From assembly GCF_025602895.1 (NCBI RefSeq), contig NW_026516213.1:186001-250000 (forward strand): 64,000 bases of DNA, given 5' to 3'. Positions 55,505-64,000 of this stretch are shown piece by piece. Each line of letters opens with the position of its first letter. Position 1 is the stretch's first letter. This stretch comes from Polychytrium aggregatum. Lineage: Eukaryota; Chytridiomycota; Chytridiomycetes; Polychytriales. Below the pieces are notes generated by a model that had not been told where the DNA came from, made no database searches, and saw only the letters and a list, made by a program, of their open reading frames with translations. The position numbers were made by a program, and so were the translations under genes.

Positions 55505-58500
55505 CCATGTCGTTTCGCTCTGCCCTGCAGAGCCTGCACCTAGCCCACGTCGACGAGGTCAACCGAGGTCAGCTGCCATCATGCAGGCTGCCCAGTGGCT
55601 CCCTTGGCCAGCATCCTTGTCTTTGCATCCCGATCCCCGGCCTGGACAGAGCTCCCAGCGTTTCCGTCGTGCCCATTCATCGGCTCTAAACCTCCCGCCT
55701 CTGAAATGCATCTATGCACGCCCAATACCACGCCCAATACCACACTCAATACCACGTTCGGCCCGTCGCCGCAGCCGTGCGAGAGGCAGTAGAGCGACAT
55801 GCCGCACACATCATCGAAGAGCGCGATTCGTTGCAGGAGGAGCTGTTGACCTTGCGTCGATCGTAAGTGGCCTCTGCCCGAGCCGTGCCGGTTCTTCAGT
55901 TGCTCGTTCTTCAGTTGCAGGTCTCGGGGCCTCGGCCGTAGTTGCATGCAGGACGCTGAGCAATCCATTTGGCAGCATGGTGCTTCGTTGGCTTTCAGGG
56001 AGCCATTAACCCCTTTGGCGACCTCTCCCGCAGCTACCAGACGGCGCTCGTGCGCATCTCCCAGCTTGAGGGCAAATACATGACCATCCACTCGCAAGCC
56101 GAGGCCTTCGATGACGTGGCCGACGATGATGCACCTAGACAGCGCCGCGGCTATCAGTGTCGCCAATGCCATGGTCAGCAAACCCCACAGATCAGCCCTG
56201 ACGAAACCCGCACAACCAACGACAGCGGCAGCGACGACAAACCTCGCGGTGCCGAGTCGGCGAACGAACCCAGCAACGATGAACCCTTGGCCGGGAGGTG
56301 GAATCCGCTGCTTAGATCGCTTGCCAAGGCCTGGAAAGATACGCCGTGGATTACCCTCGACGCTGTGCTGTCGTCCCACTCCGGGCTGCTCCAAGGTCTC
56401 GACAGCGCTCTGGCTGACACAGATGCCGATGGACTGCAGCAAGCGCCCAGGGCCCGGTCGCCCGCAGGAGTGAGTGTCTGTCGAGCCTCTGCTCTGTTGC
56501 TCGTATCGTCTACTCCATCGCTGTAGCACTTGATTGGCGACCATGGTCTAATCTTGTTCATGTTGGCCTCTCCCGTACCCACCAGACAAGCCGATCTGCC
56601 ATCCCAACCCCGAATACACGCCAACGGTAATATCGCGGACGGACATCCGGCCCGCGGTTTGTGCAGAATGGCATCCTGTATGAAGGCTATCGCTCATGTC
56701 GTCTGACGCTCTTTCTCCACAGTCTGTCCAGCCCGATTCCGCCGCGGCCGCTGGCAGCATCCACACCAACCTCGCCCGAACTCTCGTCCATGCCAACGCC
56801 GCGCAGAATGCCGCCGACACCATCGGAGCGGCGGCAGTCCGTCATCGTCATTGATACAGACAAGGAAGACAGCGATGCTGGCGACAGGGAAGCCAATGAC
56901 ACAGACGACAGCCATCGTCGCGGCGAGCATGGGCATGATCCAAACGGTGGCGGCCATGGCGATCGCCGTGGTAGTCAGGACGACATGGCTTTGTTCTTTC
57001 AACCAGAAGCTGGTGGTCGAAGCAAGAGTCGCATCTTATCGCCACAACATCGTGCACCCCGTAGCCGTGATCCGTCAAGTTCGCCGGAGCTCGAAGGTAC
57101 GCCAGCCTCCCAGAGCTCGCGAGCGATTCGTAGCTCGATGCTGGACTACATCGAGGATCTGTTCCCTTTCCCGATTAAGCCAAGGCAAATCGTCGCGGAC
57201 AAGAGCCGGAGCGAGGATGTGCCCGCCCAAGTGGAATTGGATGAGAGCATCTCAGATGATCAAGACGAGAGCAGCAACGCGCACCAAGGAGAGAGCAAAG
57301 TCAAAAGCGCTCTGAACGACCAAGGCAAAGACGCAGATATTCACTGCAACGATGACGGGGACGACGAGGAACTGAATGACGACGTTGTTCTGGCGTTTGA
57401 GACACCAGCGCGGCCGAAACGGCCACAGCGACTGCAGCAGCCGGCCCAGGAATCTGCAATGCTCGAAACGCCGATATCCAACGTCCGTCCGCCGCGGATC
57501 CTCGTCAAGGAGACCCCACTCGCCAGAGGACGGGCGGGTCCCGGTCTCGGCAAGTCTAAATTGCCGTTAGTTGAAAGCACGGTATCTGTCGATCTCACGC
57601 GCAGACCGATATCGATGCTCAAGAAGCATCATGACCACCAGACGACCAAGGGCGCACTGAAGCGTCCCAACTCTCGCTTGGAGGAATATTCTGTGATGGA
57701 AGAACAAGGCGCGGAGAATATGACGTCGGCGGCCGCACAAACCCGCTCGCCCGAGTGGCTGGGAGACGACATGGAGCCTCTTCCGTCGCCCAGCCTATCC
57801 ACACGCAAAATGCTGAAGCGGGCGAAATCCGACTCAATCCTGGAAGCCAAGGCGCCGGAGAGTGGCCCAAGGCCAAACCCAAACCATGTCCTCTTAACAA
57901 ACGACGAGAACGGCCGCCGAGAGCCCAGCGTTCGAAAGACGGAAAGTGGCGCCAGGAACGACGCTGGTTCCAAGGATGGAGGCGGTAGTAAAGATGGGCA
58001 GGCAAGCAGCACCACCGGTCGGATCAAGAGCGATAAACCAGCATCTGCTGCCGCCGTTACGTCTGCCAAGGAAGACGAGCGAGTGGAGGGCTGGCGACGG
58101 CCGGATGTGGCTTACAAGTACAAGCAAGTGTTTCGAAAGAAGGAGGACCGGAGCTGTCTGCATGGCACGGACTGCCACAACTGCCATCTGGTATGAACAG
58201 CGTCTGCACTCGATGTCCGCTGGATGCCCGCTGGATGCTCGCTGGATGACCCAGACGACCTCATACTGTATTTGATGATGTTATAGTACTTTAAGGAGGT
58301 TGGTCACGACAAACAACAGTTGAACAAGGTGTCTCGGCACAAATACCTGTATCAGCCTCCGCCGACATCTCCCCCGGGGTGAGTGAATTCCACCCACTGT
58401 CGATGGCGCCCTCACTTTGTGATCCACCATCGAAGCATCGGCAACCAGAGTTCGATTTCATGCGACTTCCTCCTCTCAACATCTCGATTCTGATGGCTTG

Positions 58501-58602
58501 CACCCCTCCCTGCTCTGGTGGAATTGAAGATTCTGGGACGTGGGCTTCCCAACAACCCAGCAGCTGAACGAGCACAACCGCATCATCCGAGAAGAGCGAT
58601 AG
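55505..58602 (+). CDS. CtIP/Sae2-like DNA end-resection factor
   Basis: Multi-exon gene starting MSFRSALQSLHLAHVDEVNR. An N-terminal helical or coiled-coil part (VERHAAHIIEERDSLQEELL; YQTALVRISQLEGKYMTIHS) suits the CtIP/Sae2 oligomerisation region. A long disordered acidic middle exon (about 56720–58190) follows. The C-terminal Sae2/CtIP domain is clear: VAYKYKQVFRKKEDRSCLHG, CHNC (zinc-hook-like CxxC), then across two introns SRHKYLYQPPPTSPPG and FWDVGFPTTQQLNEHNRI, ending REER. CtIP activates the Mre11–Rad50–Nbs1 nuclease to start resection of double-strand breaks in the nucleus, under CDK control; SP/TP sites (TPPTPS, SPEL) are frequent here. The C-terminal exons are certain, while junctions in the first third (55570–56640) are not fully resolved. 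Confidence 0.85.
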
Positions 58603-59313
58603 CTGGCAGATGAGATTATAATGTGCTGCCAACAGTACATCGCTGGTACCTGTACAAGTCCTGCAAGAAGTGACGGGGCACCTCTCCGCGCTGAGGCCGA
58701 CGTCGATATTACAGTGCATCGAAGCGGAATACTCTGTTTATGGGCTTGGTGTGCCGTCATGGTCTGGATCCTGAATACACCCATCCATCGCCAGAGATGC
58801 TCCAAGGCCAAGAACACACGCCGAGCGACTCGTTCGATCTATGCCACAAGAGTTCGACCAGATGTATTCAAGACTATGTCTCCCCCCCCCTCAAACAGAC
58901 AACCAGCAGTTGATGTAAAGGATGCTTGGAGACGCCACTGTCCCGCTTCGCTCTCAACAAACTGTAATAGCGGATCTCGAAGACATACGTGTCTATTAAA
59001 TATGCACAAGAACGCTGCCTTCATCAGAATCCTCGGCGCTACACTCAATACACAGCCTGCGCGTGGTAACCGCCATCGTCAGTGCGTCCAAGAGCGCTGC
59101 CTATCGACGGCGTGACCCATGGATGTAGCGGGTGCATCGCAGTCCTGACAGCGATATTGGCGGAGTTGAGGAGGACGATTTGGCATGCAGGTCGACCCTT
59201 GCAACATCGGTGGTGGTGTCTCCACGATTCCGAATCTCTGTTTGTTCCTAAAGATGTGGTAGCGCCTCGGCAATGCGATAGACATGGTTGAAGGTACAAT
59301 CCATCGGGACAAC
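58603..59313. other. Intergenic, CtIP to WSC–SH3 gene 1
   Basis: About 700 bp with no supported gene; convergent 3' ends. A C-run occurs near 58878–58886. Confidence 0.5.
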
Positions 59314-60979
59314 TTATGATGCAAGGCGAGAATCCCCCATGGCTTCATAGAGTTTGGACTCGGGCGCGACCGAGACGATCCGGTTGAGGGGAAAGATGCC
59401 TGTTTTGCCTGTGCTCTTGTTGACGCCGGCTGCCCAGCCGTCCGGGAAGCTCTCGCTGCAAATGTGAGAATGGGGAGGAGGTGTGAGTCCAACAGATTGG
59501 TGGCTCGTTCCCACACATGCCCTGCCGCGCTCCATCCGCTGGACATTGCAGGCGCAGAGAGGGTTGGCCGGGCATGGGCTTACGTGATTTCAATCACATT
59601 TCCGAGCTCCATTGTCATTTCGTCCTCCTCCATTGCCCGGTAGGGCACGCTGACGACGAAGAGCTCGCGCTGCGGATTCGATTCGCCGGTGGTGTCGCTT
59701 CCTGTGGCTGCCAAGGCTGCGCTGGTGATATGCTCATACTGCGGTGGCGGTGACATGGTGCGAACCGAATAGTTCGTTGAGGGCAGAGCCGAACTGGAGG
59801 CGGGCACTATCGGCGTTGCCAGGCCCGGGCCGTTGGAGCTCTCGGACAGCCGTGCGCCAGAGGTGCTCACGGTCGACGATGGCCACGGGATATCGGTCAA
59901 GGGGAGAACTTCGACGTCGTCGGGCTGGTACTGGCCCCGCAGCTGCGGATTGCGTTCGCCGAATCGGCCAGTGCCGCCGATGCTCCCAGATGCCCCTGCC
60001 TTTGTCAGACGGCCCTTCCTTGACTTGTACACCAGGACGGCAAGCAGGATGCCAATGATCAAGACGCACGGTATGGCGACAGCGAGGACAATGATCACTG
60101 TGTTTGGCCCTGTCCCAGAGGTGCTTGGAGCGACTGGTCCTGATGTTGGATTGGGCAGGAGGGTGGTGATGAACACGGGCGAGCCAGAGATGACAACAGT
60201 GACGACGGTCATGTTCGGCGAGACTGTGCCGGACGTTGCTGGACCGGCGGTGATGCTTGGGACATTGGTGACTGAGCCCGATGCAGAGGCTGAGGTGGGA
60301 GAAGGAGCATTGTTGGTGTTCTGAGTCGCCGAGACCGGCGGCGGACCGTTGGATGCTGGAGGAGCAGGGGGCGGCGGTGGTGGTGGAGGAGGAGGCGGAG
60401 GAGAGGGAGGAGAAGGAGGTGGAGGCGGCGGAGGGGGAGGTGGTGGACTGATGCCGCCGATAATCTGGGTGTTGTGTGAGATGGTTGGGTGAGAAGATGG
60501 TTGGGAAGTAGTTGCCTTGGCGATCGTGACATGACAGGCAAGACATGTCCCTGGATAACAGTTGCGCAGAGCCGGCGACTCGGCAACACTGCGTGCCGGA
60601 CCCAATCGTGCACAAGACTGCATGGCAATGCATTGCATTGCGGACTTGTTCGTACCTGGTAGACCGACCAAGGATTGTTGCCGGCCGTGCCCTCGAGACA
60701 GGACCCACACAGCTCATTGCCGGAGCAGAACTGGTTGCAGGAGGAAGCCGCCCACTTGGTGCTTTGCGACAGATTGGGCAGACACGAACACATCAGGGTA
60801 TTGCAGTTTTGCGTCCCAGAGGCATAGGCCCAGCCGACAGCGACATAGCCCGGGTTGGACGAGGCACACTGGCTGATGCAGCCCTCGATCGAGATTGAGT
60901 ACTGCGAGGTATCGAGTGGGGTGCGGGTCCACCACATGCTTGAGTAACAGCCAGCATAGGTCCAGCCGGTGAGGGACAT
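59314..60979 (-). CDS. WSC-domain, single-pass membrane protein with cytosolic SH3 domain (copy 1)
   Basis: Three exons (60979–60656, 60464–59584, 59455–59314). The N-terminal WSC-type cysteine domain is WTYAGCYSSMWW, GCISQCASSNPGYVAVGW and CNTLMCSCL, then CNQFCSGNELCGSCLEG and WSVYQ. A long proline run and Ser/Thr-rich stalk follow, then one transmembrane helix (VIIVLAVAIPCVLIIGILLA) with KSRKGR as stop-transfer. A disordered cytosolic tail leads to a C-terminal SH3 domain (VPYRAMEEDEMTMELGNVIE, then PDGWAAGVN, GKTGIFPLNRIVSV). WSC domains bind wall polysaccharide in yeast stress sensors, and SH3 domains recruit proline-rich partners, so a wall-to-signalling receptor is inferred. No signal peptide is in frame at the first Met. 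A hydrophobic peptide (MIVVVVAVVATILK, from 61037) lies just upstream in another frame. Confidence 0.85.
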
Positions 60980-61037
60980 TCTTGGTGCAGGAGAGCTTGA
61001 GGATGGTGGCGACGACGGCAACGACGACAACGATCAT

Positions 61038-62002
61038 GGCCAGGCGAGATGCCCGCAGCAGAAGCCAACGAAGGACGAAGCGAGGGGGAGGAGCAGGGCA
61101 GGCGGGGCTCGCCCAGGCACCGGCGAGGCGGCTGCAGAGCGCCGATTTGCATGCACATCGGCTTTGCCAGAGCAGCCTCCGTCATCGCTTGTGCAGCCTC
61201 TGCCTTGCGCCCTTTCCCATTTTCCTATGCATCTTCATACGCCCGCAAGCGCCTCGGCCAGAGGATTGTGAGCGCAAACGGGGCGACGACAAGGGCAGAG
61301 TTTCGTGGGGACCAGGAGTGGGTGGGGAGGCTGGCGGGCGCGATCTGCGATCTGGCCTTCGCGGCGATGGGGGGGAGTGGGTGGGCCTTGCGCTGCGTCG
61401 ACTGGCACCAGCAGCCATTGGCCAGCGCCGACAGGCGCCGATGCATCGTGGGAATGCATCGCTGCGATCTGGCAGAGCGACCCACATGGCCTGTCCCCAT
61501 CCCCCCCCTTATATGCTGGCTCTTGGGGATGGGGGTATATATGGTAGCCGCCGAGCCCAGATTACCTCGCCGCGGGCGGTGCCGTCCAACATGGCCCGGC
61601 CTGTGCTGTCGTCGGCAGTTGCAGGCGAAGCGCTCTCAAGTGGTTCCAAAAGGCACACGCCGCCAAGAACGGCGATATGTCAGTGGCGATAGCGGTAACT
61701 ATGTTTCATATCTTGGCCACCCCATGCAACCCGGTGGAGGTCTGCTCAAACAATCGGGCCAATGGTTTACATAGATAGACAGACAGACTAATGGATAGAT
61801 TGGACCGGCAGAGCAAATGCAGCCAGGGTGAGGATCATTGATGGAGGATGGATGGTAAGAGACAGAAGAACCGACTGGCGAAGCAAGACGTAAGGCCGAC
61901 AGCCAGCCGTTGCTACTACTGCAATTGCTGCTGCTGCTGCTGCAGCCACCAGGTATGTCGTGTCGCCTGAGCATGCAGCGAAGAGTGCTCTCTCTTGTGG
62001 GC
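61038..62002. other. Intergenic between the two WSC–SH3 paralogues
   Basis: Promoter of copy 1 and 3' UTR of copy 2. Open frames here are short and overlapping. A CAG/GCA-type repeat (tgctgctgctgctgctgcag) occurs near 61926–61946. No gene seen. Confidence 0.5.
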
Positions 62003-63936
62003 TCATGAGGTGGCCGGGGCACCAAAGGTGGCTTCATAGATCTTGGAACTGGGCGAGAGCGAGACAACCAGCTGGATCGGGAAGATGCCGGATCGACCTG
62101 TGGCCAGACTCTTTCCATGCGCCCAGCCGTCGTCATAGGTTTGGCTGTCATATGAGCGCAGCGATCCCAGGTTAGTATCGAGATACGTCTTGCAGCCCGG
62201 CATGATAGCACTCCGCCAGCACTCACCTGATCTCGACGAGGTCTCCGGCGTTCAGGCTCAGCTCGTCGTCCTCGGAAGCGGTGAAAGGCCGGCATGCGAC
62301 AAAGACGTTTGTCGGTCGAGGCTCCGAGGCATGCAATCTCTCCAGCGTGCCCGCTGTCGGGTATTCTCGGTAAGCCGCCGCCTCGATCCGCTGGATCATA
62401 TCGTAGACCGGTGGCGGTGTCATGCCCCGCACCGGCAACGGAAGAGCGACCGCCTGGGTGGTTGGGGGGTGGTCGCTGCTGATATGGGCGCGGCTGTCGT
62501 GGAGGCCAATGGAAGCCGTCGAGGCTGCCGGCGAGAGCCCGAGATCGCCCGCCTGGGTCAATGGGACCATGTCGATGGAAAAGTTCCGTCGGGGCTCAAA
62601 GCGCATGACAGCCACTGGAGCCGCACCTGGAGGGAGGTCGTGGCTCTGCTTACTACGAGCAAGGCATCGCCGAGCGGCAAAGAACAGGATCAAGACGAGC
62701 AAGCACAGCGATATGGTGGCGATGAACAGGATCATCCACAGGTTGTAGTTGGTTTGGACAGCATTGCTGGTGTCAGAGGCGCCTGCGGACGTCGTGGTCG
62801 CGAGTATCATAGTGGTTGTTCCGCTGACGACCGCCATGGTTGATCCGGCCGGGGCATGGAGCGACGCAATTTGCGAGGACACCGATGTCTGGCCACGAAC
62901 AGCCGCTGTGGAAGCAGTAGAGGGTGCTGGAGTTGATGGAAGCGGCTGGGGTGCATTTGAGGGTGCTGTCGCCGACGGGCCCACAGGAGGAGAGGGTACC
63001 GGCGGTGCGGGCGAGGATGTGGATGAAGGGGAAGGTGGTGGTGGTGGTGGTGGAGGAGGAGGAGGAGGCGATGGCGGTGAACTCGGTGCCTGTTGTCAAA
63101 ATCAAAGATGGGATATGTTGAGCGACAAGATCTCGGGTCAAGCCGACATGTCTCTGGCCAAGCCGACATGTCTCGTGCAAGCAAGTATGCAAGCAAGCGA
63201 GCAAGTAAGCGAAGCACATCCATCTCTGGAGCAAGCACCACGCAGGTCGTTCGGAACAAGTGACAGAGCGTTCAAACGACGAGGCTGGCAAGTCCCTGGG
63301 GGCTCTGGCCCTGGCTTCCAATCTTACCTGATAGACACTCCAGGTGTTCACGCCCCAGCTGCCAAGACAGGAACCGCAGGACGAGCCAGTGCTGCACTTG
63401 ACGTCGCAGTAGGAGTCGGCCCACTTGGCTCCGGCCGAGAGATTGCTGAGACAGACGCACACGGCCTCGTTGCACTTCAGAGACGACGACGGATAGACCC
63501 AGCCGATGGCAGCGTAGGCAAATGTGCTGCATGCCCGGATGCACCCCTGCTCGTCATTGGAGTACTTGGACGTATCCAGCGCCGGGGTATTCCAGACGAA
63601 CGAGGCATAGCAGCCCGCATAGGTCCAGCTACCTGACATGGTGCGATACCGGAGCTCGAGAGAACAGCAAGTGGATGCGCGCGGCCGAGAGCGGGTCTGG
63701 GCTGGAGAACCGCGGGACACAGGCCCGAGATGATGAGGGGGGGAGAAAGCAGTCGAGGGGGGGACAGGCGAGACTGCCCAATCGATAGGCAGCAGCTCGG
63801 CAGGAGGAGTGCTGGCGGACGGAGTGCTTGTCCAGAAGACGAGCAGACAGGCGATGGCCCCGGTGGGTTGCTGGCTGGCGAGTAACACCCGCCGATGCAG
63901 CGCACTTGGCGCGGTCGGTGCATGGTGGTTGCCCAT
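62003..63936 (-). CDS. WSC-domain, single-pass membrane protein with cytosolic SH3 domain (copy 2)
   Basis: Three exons (63936–63328, 63089–62227, 62144–62003). The upstream start at 63936 adds a possible signal sequence (TGAIACLLVFWTSTPSAS); a shorter start at 63639 gives MSGSWTYAGC. The WSC domain is WTYAGCYASFVWNTPALDTS, GCIRACSTFAYAAIGWVY, CNEAVCVCL, CDVKCSTGSSCGSCL and WSVYQ. A poly-Pro/Ser stalk is followed by one transmembrane helix (WMILFIATISLCLLVLILFF) with RRCLARSK after it. The SH3 domain includes VACRPFTASEDDELSLNAGD, DDGWAHGKS and GRSGIFPIQLVVSL. The exon borders coincide with copy 1 (after WSVYQ, and inside SH3 after VEI), so the two genes are a tandem duplication, about 1 kb apart. 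Confidence 0.85.
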
Positions 63937-64000
63937 GTCGCTGGCTGGTCAAGGACATCCCTTGCAGTCGGCCGGGAGAGGCGCCCGAAGTTCGCTGCGC
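63937..64000. other. Right window edge
   Basis: Only 64 bp remain after the inferred start of WSC–SH3 copy 2, presumably its promoter. Confidence 0.4.

Overview
This is a GC-rich eukaryotic contig with dense genes, many short GT–AG introns and abundant microsatellites. It most likely comes from a zoosporic (chytrid-like) fungus. The evidence is a fungal-type gene set (WSC-domain surface proteins, fungal-style SEL1/TKL kinases, a Fanzor-carrying transposon) together with an intact enkurin gene, a ciliary protein expected only in lineages that keep a flagellum. I saw no rRNA, tRNA or CRISPR array. All exon coordinates are hand-placed from splice signals and reading-frame continuity.

Layout. 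1–3.8 kb (-): an unidentified alpha-helical multi-exon gene running off the left edge. 4.4–6.75 kb (-): a homeodomain transcription factor with a 2-nt frameshift inside recognition helix 3. 6.75–9.4 kb: GC-rich non-coding DNA with microsatellites. 9.4–11.8 kb (+): a SEC22A/C-like longin protein with several membrane spans. 12.3–13.5 kb (-): a C9orf85/DUF2039 zinc-ribbon protein. 13.8–14.9 kb: a decayed Tc1/mariner-like element carrying the C-terminal part of a Fanzor (eukaryotic TnpB relative). 15.3–16.8 kb (-): a three-finger C2H2 factor, followed by about 4.2 kb with no convincing gene. 21.1–22.5 kb (-): enkurin. 22.8–24.8 kb (+): Rab geranylgeranyltransferase beta subunit. 25.3–27.9 kb (+): aromatic amino-acid decarboxylase. 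28.3–30.0 kb (-): a secreted or membrane-anchored phosphoesterase.

The most unusual part is 31.2–41.7 kb. A 270-bp nonautonomous relative of the Fanzor-carrying element lies upstream of a single-exon 1,415-residue TIR–NB-ARC–TPR NOD-like receptor with almost identical 129-bp TPR units and a C-terminal CaaX-like motif. A retrotransposon reverse-transcriptase remnant and a broken SEL1-repeat gene follow. On the opposite strand lies a large protein with a helical-bundle N-terminus, a pseudokinase, SEL1 repeats, an active kinase and SEL1 repeats. Together they look like a fungal innate-immunity or cell-death type locus, which is inference.

41.9–64 kb returns to conserved housekeeping genes: a DHRS12-like SDR with a 5-nt microexon, an SLC46-like MFS transporter, PM20D2 with a 21-nt microexon encoding the metal-site HACGHN motif, gamma-tubulin complex component 3 with a GC–AG last intron, a CtIP/Sae2 homologue, and two tandem WSC–transmembrane–SH3 surface proteins.
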